NCBI RefSeq assembly: GCF_019209905.1
Contig: NZ_JAHUTM010000002.1
Span: 124,001-188,000 of the forward strand
Direction: 5' to 3'
DNA length: 64,000 nt
DNA from: Corynebacterium sp. TAE3-ERU12
Lineage (GTDB): Bacteria; Actinomycetota; Actinomycetes; Mycobacteriales; Mycobacteriaceae
Below the pieces are notes generated by a model. It was not told the origin of the DNA and did not search any database. It saw nothing but the letters and a program-made list of their open reading frames with translations. How positions within the stretch are numbered: the stretch's first letter is position 1; every line of letters begins with the position of its first letter. Position numbers and translations under genes: made by a program. Positions 46,524 to 55,895 of the stretch are shown here, one piece after another.

Positions 46524-47324
46524 GTGACTCACCGACAGCCAGCCTTGCTCCGGGAGCAGCTTTTGGGCCGATTCCTCTACGGCGCATACGAGCGGCGCCT
46601 GGTGCGTGCCCTGCAGGACAAACCGCAGCCCCACCACGTCGCTGTGATGGCCGACGGCAATCGCCGCTGGGCCCGCGAGGCTGGTTTTACTGATGTCAGC
46701 CACGGCCACCGCGTCGGTGCGCACCGGATCGGCGAACTCGTCGGTTGGTGCGCCGAGCGCGATATTGAGCTAGTCACCATTTACTTGCTGTCCACGGAGA
46801 ACCTCACCCGGGAATCCGAGGAACTAGACCTGCTTTTCGACATCATTGGTGATGTCGCTGATGAATTGAGCAGGTTGCCGTTCCGCCCCCGCCTGCGCAT
46901 GATGGGGCATCTCGAATTATTGCCCGAGTCGATGTCGCAGCGGTTGCGTGCCGACGAGGCAGCCACCGCAGATAATGACGGCATCCAGGTCAATATCGCG
47001 GTGGGCTACGGCGGTCGCCAGGAGATTGTCGACGCCGTGCAGCGCATTGTTGTGGAGAACGCAGCAGCTGGGGTTGCCGCCGACGAAATGGCCGAGCGGA
47101 TCACGGCGGAGGCCATTAACGACCACCTCTACACCTCCGGCCAGCCGGACCCGGACCTGGTCATCCGCACCTCAGGGGAGCAGCGGCTCAGTGGTTTCCT
47201 GCTGTGGCAGTCGGCCTATTCGGAGATCTGGTTCACCGACACCTACTGGCCGGCGTTTCGGAGGGTTGATTTCCTACGCGCGCTGCGTGATTTCTCCAAG
47301 CGTTCACGCCGCTTCGGTAAGTAG
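46524..47324 (+). CDS. cis-prenyltransferase, short-chain Z-isoprenyl diphosphate synthase-like
   Basis: 266 residues. UppS family with HHVAVMADGNRRWA (catalytic Asp), HRVGAHRIGELVGWC, YLLSTENLTR and the C-terminal DLVIRTSGEQRLSGFLLWQSAYSEIWF. By position it matches Rv1086, which makes a short Z,E-farnesyl product that feeds decaprenyl phosphate synthesis. Chain length cannot be told from sequence here. GTG seven bases after TAACCT (46511-46516), leaderless. Confidence 0.9.
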   Translation: MTHRQPALLREQLLGRFLYGAYERRLVRALQDKPQPHHVAVMADGNRRWAREAGFTDVSHGHRVGAHRIGELVGWCAERDIELVTIYLLSTENLTRESEELDLLFDIIGDVADELSRLPFRPRLRMMGHLELLPESMSQRLRADEAATADNDGIQVNIAVGYGGRQEIVDAVQRIVVENAAAGVAADEMAERITAEAINDHLYTSGQPDPDLVIRTSGEQRLSGFLLWQSAYSEIWFTDTYWPAFRRVDFLRALRDFSKRSRRFGK

Positions 47325-47331
47325 CGGCGCG

Positions 47332-48261
47332 CTACATTTTGCGCATCCGCACCCGGCTGACGGTGTGGTCGGAGCTTTTCGTTAGCACCAGTGAAGCGCG
47401 CACCCTCGTCGGCAAGATATTTTCCACCAGGTTCGGCAGGTTCACGGTCTGCCAGATGCGTCGGGCCTGTGCGGTGGCTTCCTCGTCGTCAAGCTCGGCG
47501 AAATGCGCGAAATGCGCGTTGGGGGTTCTAAAGACGGTATCGCGCAGCCGCAGGAACCGTTCCACGTACCAGCGTTCGATGTCCTTTTTGTGCGCGTCGA
47601 CGTAGACAGAGAAATCAAAGAGGTCGGAGACCATCAGCATTGGGCCGGTCTGCAGCACATTGAGGCCCTCGAGAATGAGAATATCGGGCCGGTCGACAAT
47701 GATGTGCTCATCGGGCACCCGGTCGTAGCGGGTGTGCGAATACACCGGGGCAGAGACATTGCGGGCACCGGATTTCACAGCGGTGACAAAACGCATCAAC
47801 GCTTTTTGGTCATAGGACTCGGGGTAGCCCTTGCGCTGCATAATGCCGCGGGCGTGCAGTTCGGCCGAAGGTAAGAGGAACCCGTCGGTAGTGACCAGTT
47901 CGACGTGCGGATTAGTGTCCCAGCGTTCCAGCAGCACCTGCAGGAGGCGGGCGGTGGTGGACTTGCCGACGGCCACGGACCCGGCCACGCCAATGATGAA
48001 TGGGGCAGAGTGGCGGTCCTCTTCGCCGAGGAAGGTGGCGGTGGTTTTGTTCAACGCCCGGTGTGCCTGCACTCGTAGGTGGATGAGGCGGGAGAGGGGG
48101 AGGTAGACCTCGGCGACCTCGTGGAGGTCAATATTTTCGCCAATGCCGCGCAGCCGTTCGAGTTCGTCCTCGGTCAACACCTGGGGCATGGACTCGCGAA
48201 GCTCACGCCATTGCGAGCGTTTGAACTCCAGGTAAGGGCTGGGCGCCTGTGGGCGATGCAT
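47332..48261 (-). CDS. coaA: Type I pantothenate kinase
   Basis: 309 residues. P-loop [17 protein letters not shown], then [16 protein letters not shown] and the HTRYDRVPD region: bacterial PanK type I, the first step of coenzyme A synthesis. The ATG at 48261 ([10 protein letters not shown]) is preferred; the longer frame adds 12 residues without support. A -10-like CACAAT precedes it by seven bases. Convergent with the uppS-like gene, seven bases between stops. Confidence 0.94.
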   Translation of the reverse strand: MHRPQAPSPYLEFKRSQWRELRESMPQVLTEDELERLRGIGENIDLHEVAEVYLPLSRLIHLRVQAHRALNKTTATFLGEEDRHSAPFIIGVAGSVAVGKSTTARLLQVLLERWDTNPHVELVTTDGFLLPSAELHARGIMQRKGYPESYDQKALMRFVTAVKSGARNVSAPVYSHTRYDRVPDEHIIVDRPDILILEGLNVLQTGPMLMVSDLFDFSVYVDAHKKDIERWYVERFLRLRDTVFRTPNAHFAHFAELDDEEATAQARRIWQTVNLPNLVENILPTRVRASLVLTKSSDHTVSRVRMRKM

Positions 48262-48387
48262 GTTCTCTATTGTGCACCCATTGGTGATCGTTGCCACATA
48301 GGGCCTCCGAAAGCCGCGCCGGTCAGGCGGCGGACTACGATGGACGCCACTGATGACTCGCCCCCTTAGAAAGGTGTGTGCCCGGCT

Positions 48388-49677
48388 ATGGCCGATGACC
48401 TTCGTTCGCTTCCCCTCGCAGAACTCGACCCGGATGTTGCCCAGGCAATGGCCGGTGAGCTGGCCCGCCAGCGTGACACTCTGGAAATGATCGCTAGCGA
48501 GAACTTTGTTCCGCGCGCAGTGCTGCAGGCCCAGGGTTCAGTGCTGACCAATAAGTACGCCGAGGGCTACCCCGGCCGCCGCTACTACGGTGGTTGCGAG
48601 AACGTCGACGTCATCGAGGACATTGCCCGCGACCGCGCCAAGTCCCTTTTCGGCGCCGAATTCGCCAATGTGCAGCCCCATGCCGGTGCCCAGGCGAATG
48701 CTGCTGTGCTGCACGCCCTGATCAACGCCGGCGATAAGATCATGGGCCTTAACCTGGCCCACGGTGGTCACCTCACTCACGGCATGAAGCTCAACTTCTC
48801 CGGCAAGCTTTACGACGTTGTCGCCTACGGCGTCGATGAGCAGACCATGCGTATCGATATGGACAAGGTCCGCGAGCAGGCCGTCGCCGAGCAGCCCGAC
48901 GTTATTATCGCCGGTTGGTCGGCCTACCCGCGCCATATCGACTTTGATGCTTTCCGTTCCATCGCCGATGAGGTCGGCGCGAAGCTGTGGACCGATATGG
49001 CCCACTTTGCGGGTCTGGTCGCCGCTGGTCTGCATCCCTCCCCGGTGCCGGCTTCCGATGTGGTGTCCACCACCGTGCACAAGACTTTGGGTGGCCCCCG
49101 CTCCGGCATGATTTTGGCTAAGCAGGACTACGCCAAGAAGCTGAATTCTGCGGTCTTCCCGGGCCAGCAGGGCGGCCCGCTGATGCACGCTGTTGCCGCT
49201 AAGGCCGTTGCGTTGAAGATTGCTGCAAGTCAGGAGTTCAAGGAGCGCCAGGAGCGCACGCTTGAGGGCGCCCGAATCCTTGCTGAGCGTCTGACCGCCG
49301 ATGATGCCAAGGCCGCTGGTGTGGATGTGCTCACCGGTGGCACCGATGTGCACCTGGTGCTTGCTGATCTGCGTAACTCGCAGATGAACGGCCAGGAGGC
49401 CGAGGACTTGCTGCATGAGGTTGGCATTACCGTCAACCGCAATGCTGTGCCCTTCGACCCGCGCCCGCCGATGGTGACCTCCGGCCTGCGTATTGGTACC
49501 CCGGCGTTGGCCACTCGCGGTTTCGATACCGCCGCTTTCACCGAGGTCGCCGATATCATCGGCACCGCCCTGGCCCAGGGCAAGAATGCGGACACTGAGG
49601 CGCTGCGGGGGCGTGTGTCCAAGCTGGCTGCGGACTACCCGCTCTATGACGGTCTTGAGGACTGGCGCCTGGTCTAA
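48388..49677 (+). CDS. glyA: Serine hydroxymethyltransferase
   Basis: 429 residues. PLP enzyme that makes glycine and methylene-tetrahydrofolate from serine. [31 protein letters not shown], and the PLP lysine in [14 protein letters not shown]. The ATG at 48388 (MADDLRSL) is chosen with AGAAAGG about 12 bases upstream; a GTG four codons earlier is too close to that site. Strong codon bias. Confidence 0.97.
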   Translation: MADDLRSLPLAELDPDVAQAMAGELARQRDTLEMIASENFVPRAVLQAQGSVLTNKYAEGYPGRRYYGGCENVDVIEDIARDRAKSLFGAEFANVQPHAGAQANAAVLHALINAGDKIMGLNLAHGGHLTHGMKLNFSGKLYDVVAYGVDEQTMRIDMDKVREQAVAEQPDVIIAGWSAYPRHIDFDAFRSIADEVGAKLWTDMAHFAGLVAAGLHPSPVPASDVVSTTVHKTLGGPRSGMILAKQDYAKKLNSAVFPGQQGGPLMHAVAAKAVALKIAASQEFKERQERTLEGARILAERLTADDAKAAGVDVLTGGTDVHLVLADLRNSQMNGQEAEDLLHEVGITVNRNAVPFDPRPPMVTSGLRIGTPALATRGFDTAAFTEVADIIGTALAQGKNADTEALRGRVSKLAADYPLYDGLEDWRLV

Positions 49678-49680
49678 GCC

Positions 49681-50475
49681 ATGTCGTGTGTGCATTCGTC
49701 TTTCGATAATGGTCTGCTGACCATCACTCTGGACCGCCCCGAGGGGCATAATTCGCTTAATCAGGCTGCCCGGTTGGAGCTTGCTCAGGCTTTTTCCGAC
49801 GCTGCGGCTGCCTGCGATACCGATGATGATGCGGCTCGTGTGCGGGCTGTGCTGTTCACGGGTGGGGCGAAGGTGTTCTGTGTCGGGCAGGACTTGAAGG
49901 AGCACCTGGGGGACCTGAAGTCCGGTTCCGGTATGAGCAAGGTCGACGATGAGTACAACCCGATGGTTGCTGCGTTGTTGTCGATCCCGGTGCCGGTTGT
50001 GGCCGCTGTGAATGGTGCGGCTGCTGGCGCGGGGTGGTCGCTGGCACTGAACTGTGATTTCCGGGTGGCCGCGGAGTCAGCGTCGTTTAAGGCCGCGTTC
50101 CCGTCGATTGGTTTGGCCAACGACTGCGGTATGTCCCGGCTGCTTCCGGATCATGTCGGCCGGGCTAAGGCGCTGGAGTTGTTGTTTGCCGATAAGCCCA
50201 TCGGTGCCCGACAGGCTCTGGAATTGGGTCTTGTGACCGAGGTTGTCGATGGTGATGACGCCACTGCGGCAGCAACAGAATGTGCCCGCAGGCTTGCCGA
50301 CGGCCCTACTTGCTCCTACCGGGAGATCAAGGCCCTGGTTCGCGATGCGGAGGCGATTAATGCCATTGCCCGCTTGGAGTCTGGTGCCCAGACCCGGCTG
50401 GCGGCCACCGCGGATCACCAGGAGGCGCTGCAGGCCTTTATGGAAAAGCGTGCCCCAACGTTCATCGGCCGCTAG
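49681..50475 (+). CDS. Enoyl-CoA hydratase/isomerase family protein
   Basis: 264 residues. Crotonase fold with LDRPEGHNSLNQ, KVFCVGQDLKEH (first oxyanion site), AAVNGAAAGAGWSLALNCDFRVAAESASFKAAFPSIGL. The expected second catalytic acidic position is not obvious, as in several PaaG-type isomerases; exact reaction unknown. It starts three bases after the glyA stop without a good ribosome-binding site, so it depends on read-through translation. Confidence 0.85.
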   Translation: MSCVHSSFDNGLLTITLDRPEGHNSLNQAARLELAQAFSDAAAACDTDDDAARVRAVLFTGGAKVFCVGQDLKEHLGDLKSGSGMSKVDDEYNPMVAALLSIPVPVVAAVNGAAAGAGWSLALNCDFRVAAESASFKAAFPSIGLANDCGMSRLLPDHVGRAKALELLFADKPIGARQALELGLVTEVVDGDDATAAATECARRLADGPTCSYREIKALVRDAEAINAIARLESGAQTRLAATADHQEALQAFMEKRAPTFIGR

Positions 50476-50490
50476 CTAAGGACCGAACAA

Positions 50491-50524
50491 AACGCCCCCA
50501 CCGGGATATCCCGGTGGGGGCGTT
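50491..50524. terminator. Bidirectional terminator
   Basis: Perfect hairpin AACGCCCCCACCGGG-ATAT-CCCGGTGGGGGCGTT between convergent enoyl-CoA hydratase and acyl-CoA dehydrogenase genes. Confidence 0.9.
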
Positions 50525-50547
50525 GTTGTGTTGTGGCGTGTGCCGGT

Positions 50548-51720
50548 TTAGGCGTAGCCGCCCTTGGCGATACGACGGGAAATGATTTCCTTCATGATCT
50601 CGTTGGTGCCGCCGTAGATGGTCTGCACCTTGGTATCGAGGTAGTGGGTGGAAATCGGGTACTCCATCATGAAGCCGTAGCCACCGAACATCTGCAGGCA
50701 GCGGGTGACGATGTCCTGCTGCTCCTCAGTGGTCCAGAACTTGGCCATGGAGGCGCCGACCTCGTCGAGCTTGCCGGCGTTGTGGGCCATCACGGCACTG
50801 TCCACGAAGGCCTGCAGGGCGGTGACGCGGGTGGCGATATCGGCCAGGTAGTGGCCGTGGACCTGGTGCTGCGCAATCGGGCGACCGAAGGTTTCGCGCT
50901 CGAGGGCGTAGTTGTAGGCCAGGGTCCAGGCGCGGCGGGAGGTAGCAACCGAGCCGACGGCCAGGGTCAGGCGCTCGTGGGCGAGGTTGGTACGCAGGTA
51001 GCCGAAGGCGGCGCCCTCTTCGCCCAGCAGGTGGTCAGCCGGGACGCGGACGTTGTCGAAGTGCAGCTCGGCGGTGTCCTGGGCCTTCAGGCCGGCCTTC
51101 TTCAGCGGGCCGGTCTTGGTGTAGCCCTCCAGGTCGGAGTCGACGACGAACATGGAGACGCCAGCGCGGCCCTTGGACGGGTCGGTGACGGCGGCAACCA
51201 GGGCGAAGTCGGACAGGATACCGTTCGAGATGAAGGTCTTAGAGCCGTTGAGGACGTAGTGGTCGCCGTCCTTCTTCGCGAAGGTACGCATACCGGCCAG
51301 GTCGGAGCCGGCACCCGGCTCGGTCATGGCCAGGCAGCCGATGAGTTCGCCGGCGTTCATCTTGGTGAGGTAGTTCTGCTTGAGTTCCTCAGAGCCGAAC
51401 TTAGCCAGGTACGGGGCAACGAGGTCGTTGAGGGTGCCGAAGGAAACGACGATGGAGCCGCAGTCAGAGTTGGCCAGCTCCTCGTTGAGGATCTGGTTGT
51501 AGCGGAAGTCCATCTCGCCGCCGCCGCCGTACTCCTCAGGCGTGGACATGCCGATCAGACCCAGCTGGCCGGCCTTCTTGAAGACCTCGCGGTCGGGCAT
51601 CGACTGCTCATGCCACTTATCGACGTTCGGAGTGACCTCGGTCTCGACGAAACGGCGCACCGTGTCGCGGAACATCTCGTGCTCTTCTTCGAAGTGAGTG
51701 CGGGGCAGGAAGTCCTTCAT
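50548..51720 (-). CDS. Acyl-CoA dehydrogenase, LCAD-like
   Basis: 390 residues. AMTEPGAGSDLAGM, LERETFGRPIAQHQ, CLQMFGGYGFMMEYPISTHYLDTKVQTIYGGTNEIMKE. Like the enzyme at 18.8 kb the YEGT base position is YGGT, with the alternative Glu in AHERL at residue 249. The two enzymes are clearly paralogous but distant. ATG preceded by AAGGAG. It is a single gene with two dyads in the upstream region and likely its own regulator elsewhere. Confidence 0.9.
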   Translation of the reverse strand: MKDFLPRTHFEEEHEMFRDTVRRFVETEVTPNVDKWHEQSMPDREVFKKAGQLGLIGMSTPEEYGGGGEMDFRYNQILNEELANSDCGSIVVSFGTLNDLVAPYLAKFGSEELKQNYLTKMNAGELIGCLAMTEPGAGSDLAGMRTFAKKDGDHYVLNGSKTFISNGILSDFALVAAVTDPSKGRAGVSMFVVDSDLEGYTKTGPLKKAGLKAQDTAELHFDNVRVPADHLLGEEGAAFGYLRTNLAHERLTLAVGSVATSRRAWTLAYNYALERETFGRPIAQHQVHGHYLADIATRVTALQAFVDSAVMAHNAGKLDEVGASMAKFWTTEEQQDIVTRCLQMFGGYGFMMEYPISTHYLDTKVQTIYGGTNEIMKEIISRRIAKGGYA

Positions 51721-51935
51721 CCTGTTCTCCTTATGAGTGTAGGCGGGGCGATGATGTAAATATCACCATCCGTGTCAGTAACCATTATGCCCCGCAGATG
51801 TGGATACGCGAAGAAATTGGTCGGATTAGGGGAGGAGGATCGCACCGACATTTCGGGGGGTAATTGTGAGTACCCCACACTAATCCAGATAAGTTAAGGC
51901 AATGCTAACCAAAAAATCATGCATACCCTGCATAG
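51721..51935. promoter_or_regulatory. Upstream region of acyl-CoA dehydrogenase with two dyads
   Basis: Dyad one: GATGATG (51750-51756) and CACCATC (51764-51770), seven bases apart, one mismatch, about 30-50 bp before the minus-strand start. Dyad two: GGGGTA (51857-51862) and TACCCC (51871-51876), perfect, eight bases apart. Both look like repressor sites; no binding protein can be named. Confidence 0.4.
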
Positions 51936-52163
51936 ATGTATATGGATCGAGCCAATAACTGGGCGGTGGCGGCCGGCTGGGCCGGGGGTAATTTACGTCA
52001 TATTGGCATTGCGATATTGACTAGTGCCCTGCTCATGGCGCTAAAGTACTGGGCAGTGGTTCTAACTGCCACGCTGTCACGGCAACCTCCAATTGCACAC
52101 GCGAAAGAGGCGGTGTCCCGGTTTTACCGGGGCACCGCCTCAATCGTTGCGCGGAAAACCTAG
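51936..52163 (+). CDS. Possible small membrane protein
   Basis: 75-residue frame. TACCCT (51924-51929) lies six bases before the ATG, matching the leaderless pattern of other genes here. One hydrophobic segment (HIGIAILTSALLMALKYWAVVLTATL) would span the membrane. Against it: the last third overlaps a terminator hairpin and the end of the convergent hydrolase gene, which is unusual for coding sequence. It could be a real small protein, or a small RNA ending at the hairpin. Confidence 0.35.
   Translation: MYMDRANNWAVAAGWAGGNLRHIGIAILTSALLMALKYWAVVLTATLSRQPPIAHAKEAVSRFYRGTASIVARKT
52107..52141 (-). terminator. Terminator of the hydrolase gene
   Basis: Strong hairpin GAGGCGGTG.CCCGG / CCGGG.CACCGCCTC followed on the minus strand by TTT, 20 bases after the minus-strand stop. 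Confidence 0.75.
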
Positions 52164-52930
52164 CCGCGAGACCAATGTGCGGCTAGTAGGGGGTTGACCA
52201 GATGGGCCTTTTCCACCGTCACGAGATGCTTAGCGGGGCTGATTGTGGCCATCTCTGAGCCGGTGATGATCTCGTGCAGCGAACGCACCACATCAATCGC
52301 AGTCGACGTATCTTGCTCACCGGCAATTACCAAGGTGCGCCGGGCGACACGGTGATCCAACCCGGCCAGTGCAATCCGGGAATCAAACCCGGCGATGGCA
52401 TGACAGCACCCGGCGTATCCAGTATCCGAGGTCTCGCGGATACCGTCGGCAAAGCGGCCCGGCAAAGCCGGATCGGTATTGAAGCAATGCTCGGTGAACC
52501 AATTGCCCACCACAGTATCGGCGAGCTCTGCGGTCGACTGAGCAGTCACCAGATCCGCCTTAGCCAACCACGCATCGGACTCACCGAACTTCGGGGCAGT
52601 AGAAATCAGGGTCAGGGACGCAATAATGTCCGGGCGAGATAACGCAATGGTCTGAGCGACCGCACCGCCGAGCGACAAGCCGGTCAGGTGTACCGCAGTC
52701 ACGCCCAGGTGGTCCATGAGGGCGAGTACATCGTCGGCAAGCCCCTGCATTGTGTAAGGCCCCTCAGGCGCCTCAGATTCACCATGCCCGCGCAGGTCAA
52801 CCGCAATAATGTGGAAAGAGTCAGATAGGGCAGCAAGTTGTGGTTGCCACATCGCCCGAGACGCCCCCAGTGAGCCCAGCAAAACGACGACGGGAGCATC
52901 AGTGGGGCCTTGTTCGGTGTAGGCGAGCAT
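52160..52930 (-). CDS. Alpha/beta hydrolase, 3-oxoadipate enol-lactonase-like
   Basis: 256 residues. VVVLLGSLGASRAMWQPQLAAL, DLRGHGESEAPEGPYTMQGLADDVLALMDHLG and the nucleophile GLSLGGA fit the PcaD branch of alpha/beta hydrolases; the late Asp (AGEQDTSTAI) and His (AKHLVTVEKAH) complete the triad. PcaD opens the enol-lactone in protocatechuate breakdown, but no other pca gene is here, so the substrate is open. ATG at 52930 with GAGGACT upstream. Confidence 0.8.
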   Translation of the reverse strand: MLAYTEQGPTDAPVVVLLGSLGASRAMWQPQLAALSDSFHIIAVDLRGHGESEAPEGPYTMQGLADDVLALMDHLGVTAVHLTGLSLGGAVAQTIALSRPDIIASLTLISTAPKFGESDAWLAKADLVTAQSTAELADTVVGNWFTEHCFNTDPALPGRFADGIRETSDTGYAGCCHAIAGFDSRIALAGLDHRVARRTLVIAGEQDTSTAIDVVRSLHEIITGSEMATISPAKHLVTVEKAHLVNPLLAAHWSRG

Positions 52931-53056
52931 GGAGCAGTCCTCTCGTGAAATGCGGTTCGTTACCGGAATGATGCGGTGCTGGCCTTGCGATCTGGACCTA
53001 AGCGTGTGCACCCTGGAGGTTACACATCACTTACCCAGATTTATTCGGAGGAACCT

Positions 53057-53638
53057 ATGCGTTCTACCATTTCCCGCTCTGTCGCCGCTGCTGTCCTCGG
53101 TACCGGCCTCGTTTTCGGTGCTGCTGCTTGCTCCACTGATGACGCCGAGGACGCTGTCGTCGACGCCACCAACGCCGTCGAGGACGCCGCTGGTGACGCC
53201 AAGGACGCCGCCGATAAGGCCGGCGACAAGATCGAAGAGGGCGCCGAGAAGGCCAAGGACGCCGTCGACGGCGAGATTGACGGCAAGGAAGTTTCCCGCG
53301 AGATCCAGGCCGCCTACGAAGAGTTCGGCGGCGCCGACGAGCTGGGCACCCTGGAAGAGGTCACCGAAGAAAACGGCGCAACCGTCGCCATCTTCTCTGA
53401 CAACGCCCGCATCTACGAGACCGAAGAGCACGGTGCCATCCTGGTCCAGGGCAAGATCCTGGACACCTGGATGGAAAACGGTGGCCCTGAGGGCGAACTG
53501 GGCATGCCGATCGAGGATGAGGAAGAGATCGACAACGGCTGGATCTCCTACTTCGAGGGCGGCTCCATCAAGTGGACCTCCGAGGACGGCCAGAACTACA
53601 CCCCGACCATCGAGATGGGCGACACCCCGGACGCTTAA
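53057..53638 (+). CDS. LGFP-repeat lipoprotein
   Basis: 193 residues. Signal peptide MRSTISRSVAAAVLGTG.. with a lipobox-like GAAAC (Cys 25), then an Ala/Asp/Lys-rich helical linker (DAVEDAAGDAKDAADKAG) and a C-terminal LGFP-type domain (ELGTLEEVTEENGATVAIFSDNARIY, GELGMPIEDEEEIDNGWISYFEGGSIKW). LGFP domains are held to anchor proteins to the mycolyl-arabinogalactan wall. ATG with GGAGG. Strong codon bias suggests abundant expression. Confidence 0.87.
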   Translation: MRSTISRSVAAAVLGTGLVFGAAACSTDDAEDAVVDATNAVEDAAGDAKDAADKAGDKIEEGAEKAKDAVDGEIDGKEVSREIQAAYEEFGGADELGTLEEVTEENGATVAIFSDNARIYETEEHGAILVQGKILDTWMENGGPEGELGMPIEDEEEIDNGWISYFEGGSIKWTSEDGQNYTPTIEMGDTPDA

Positions 53639-53676
53639 TTCGACGGGTAGGGGCCTGATGGGTCACACTGAGTCTC

Positions 53677-54309
53677 ATGTCGGATAAAAAGCGCGAATTT
53701 TCGATTCGCCCCATGCGGGAAGAGGATTACCCGCAAGTCCAGGCCATCTACGAGATCGGCCTGGATACCGGGCATGCCTCCTGGGAGCACGAAGCCCCCG
53801 AGTGGGACGTTTTTGCACGCCTCAAGCGCCTCGATCTGTGCTTCGTTGCCACCCTCGATGACAACCCAGACAAGATCGTGGCCTGGGCTTCGGCCTCGCA
53901 GGTGTCCAAACGAGACATCCTGCGTGGTGTGATCGAAGACTCCATCTACGTTCACCCTGATGGCCAAGGCATGGGACTGGCGGGCGCACTGCTTTCCAAA
54001 GTCATGGACGAGGCCACCGAGCTAGGTTGCTGGTCCATCCACTCGTGGGTGTTCCCAGAAAACGTCGGCTCGCTCAAGGTGCACCAGAAGTACGGATTCC
54101 GCGAAGTCGGTGTCTACCACCACATGGCCAAGATGACCTACGGGCCTAAGGCCGGCGAGTGGCGCGACATCATCATCCTGGAAAAGCTTCTGGAAAAGCC
54201 AGAAGAACGCGCTGAAAAGCGTGCTCTCCAGGAAGCCGAAGAAGCCGGTGATCCCACCCGACCCATTCTGGACCGGTTGGACTCCGCAGAACGTCAGGTA
54301 GGGGCCTAA
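53677..54309 (+). CDS. GNAT N-acetyltransferase, phosphinothricin acetyltransferase-like
   Basis: 210 residues. IRPMREEDYPQVQAIYEIGLDTGHASWE, SIYVHPDGQGMGLAGALLSKVMDEA (acetyl-CoA loop) and SWVFPENVGSLKVHQKYGFREVGVYHHMAKM are typical of the Pat/YncA branch, which acetylates phosphinothricin, methionine sulfone and related amines. A charged C-terminal helix of about 35 residues is extra. Only 39 bp from the LGFP gene. Confidence 0.85.
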   Translation: MSDKKREFSIRPMREEDYPQVQAIYEIGLDTGHASWEHEAPEWDVFARLKRLDLCFVATLDDNPDKIVAWASASQVSKRDILRGVIEDSIYVHPDGQGMGLAGALLSKVMDEATELGCWSIHSWVFPENVGSLKVHQKYGFREVGVYHHMAKMTYGPKAGEWRDIIILEKLLEKPEERAEKRALQEAEEAGDPTRPILDRLDSAERQVGA

Positions 54310-54323
54310 CCCCCAAGCTACGA

Positions 54324-54361
54324 AAAACTCCCCGCAATCACTCACGGTTGCGGGGAGTTTT
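54324..54361. terminator. Bidirectional terminator
   Basis: Hairpin AAAACTCCCCGCAA / TTGCGGGGAGTTTT between convergent acetyltransferase and MFS genes. Confidence 0.9.
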
Positions 54362-54380
54362 GGTTATTCAGGGCACGGGA

Positions 54381-55895
54381 TTACTCGATGGTCTCTTTCA
54401 GGTGTTCCTCACGCACTGCAATCAACAGCGCAGTGGCAAGCAGCATCAACGGCACCAAAGCGGCCAGCACCGGAGTCAGAGCGTCGTTATAGCTACTGGT
54501 GACTACATCAAGTAGTGGTGTCGGCAGCTGCTCGAGAATATCCGGGCGCAGGTGTGCAGCGCTGTCCGCACTGGCCAGCGCAGTGCCCGCCGGCAAGCGC
54601 TGCGCCATCAGGTCACGCAGATTGTGAATGAATAGCGTGCCCACAATGGCAGAGCCCACTGCGCCGCCAATCTGGCGGAAGAAATTATTCGCGGCCGTCG
54701 CCGTGCCGACGATGGACACCGAGAACGAATTCTGCACGATAAGCACCAACACCTGCATTGCCATGCCCAGACCAGTGCCCATGAGGAATAGATAGATCCC
54801 AATGACCGGCAGGGTAGTGGTGGTAGTCATGCCCGACATGAGCAACAGGGCACCGGCCATCAGTGCCATGCCGACCACCGGGTACCACTTGTAGTGCCCG
54901 GTTTTGGTGACGATCGCGCCAATAATCACCGAGGTGCTCAGCATGCCGAGCATCATCGGGGTCATCATCAACCCTGCGGCCGTCGGACTCATCTGGTGCA
55001 CCATCTGGAAGTACGTCGGCAAGTACGCCATCGTGCCGAACATGCCTATACCCAGGGACAGCCCCGCCGCAGTGGTCAGTACAAAATTGCGGTTAGTAAA
55101 CAGATACATCGGCACCAGCGGATTCGGCGAGCGACGCTCAGCCAGAATGAACAGCGCCCAGGACACCACAGAGATCGCAATCAACGTCAGGATCAGCGGG
55201 TCGGTCCATGCGTACTGGGTGCCGCCCCAGGTCGTCGTGAGAATCAAGGAGGAAGCGCCAGAGATAAGCAGCACCGCCCCGAGCCAATCAAAAGCTTCGG
55301 TAGCAGTGCGGCGCGGAAGCCGCAGGTAGCGGGTGGCCGTCGCTAAGGCAATAAAGCCCAGCGGGACGTTAATCCACAAACCCCAGCGCCAACCCGGCCC
55401 GTCGGTAACCCAGCCGCCCAGAACCGGGCCCAGCACCGAACTGAAGCCAAAGACCGCACCGATGAGGCCCATATACTTACCGCGCTCCCGGGCCGGGATC
55501 ACCTCCGCCAGGATCGCCTGGGAGGAAACCATCATTGTGCCGCCGGCGAAGCCCTGCACTGCGCGGGCAATAATCAGCAACAGCATCGAGTCGGTCAGCG
55601 CACCGATGATGGAACCAATAATGAACAGCGTGATACCGCCGAGGAAGAAAAACTTGCGGCCCAGCATGTCGCCGAGCTTGCCGACGATCGGCAACGCCAC
55701 CGTCTGGGCGAGCAAGAATGCCGTGATCACCCACGACATATGATCCACGCCACCGAGCTCACCGACGATGGTCGGCAAGGCTGTGGAAAAGATCATCTGG
55801 CCCAATGAGCTCATCAACATTGCTGTCATCAGCGACAGCAGAACCAAAGAACGGTGTCGGGCGTTAGCGCGAACAGCGTCGTCGGTGGTTACCAA
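54381..55895 (-). CDS. MFS drug efflux transporter, DHA2 (14-helix) family
   Basis: 504 residues, about 14 membrane helices. Motifs: SSLGQMIFSTALPTIVGELGG, GKLGDMLGRKFFFLGG (motif A), GFAGGTMMVSSQAILAEV, GPVLGGWVTDGPGWRWGLWINVPLG (motif C). Proton-driven export of drugs or other amphiphiles. The start is taken as a TTG (55895) that overlaps the tetR stop (TTGGTAA) with AGGAG five bases upstream; the longer frame lies inside tetR. Operon partner of tetR. Confidence 0.87.
   Translation of the reverse strand: MVTTDDAVRANARHRSLVLLSLMTAMLMSSLGQMIFSTALPTIVGELGGVDHMSWVITAFLLAQTVALPIVGKLGDMLGRKFFFLGGITLFIIGSIIGALTDSMLLLIIARAVQGFAGGTMMVSSQAILAEVIPARERGKYMGLIGAVFGFSSVLGPVLGGWVTDGPGWRWGLWINVPLGFIALATATRYLRLPRRTATEAFDWLGAVLLISGASSLILTTTWGGTQYAWTDPLILTLIAISVVSWALFILAERRSPNPLVPMYLFTNRNFVLTTAAGLSLGIGMFGTMAYLPTYFQMVHQMSPTAAGLMMTPMMLGMLSTSVIIGAIVTKTGHYKWYPVVGMALMAGALLLMSGMTTTTTLPVIGIYLFLMGTGLGMAMQVLVLIVQNSFSVSIVGTATAANNFFRQIGGAVGSAIVGTLFIHNLRDLMAQRLPAGTALASADSAAHLRPDILEQLPTPLLDVVTSSYNDALTPVLAALVPLMLLATALLIAVREEHLKETIE

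Noticed and set aside
48538..49905. 455-codon open frame opposite glyA
   Set aside because: Antisense shadow of serine hydroxymethyltransferase; no start signal.
50533..51759. 408-codon open frame opposite the acyl-CoA dehydrogenase
   Set aside because: Antisense shadow, Gly/Val-rich with no recognisable domain.
51895..51915. Possible DtxR iron box (GCTAACC half-site)
   Set aside because: Only one half matches the 19-bp palindrome; the other half is poor.
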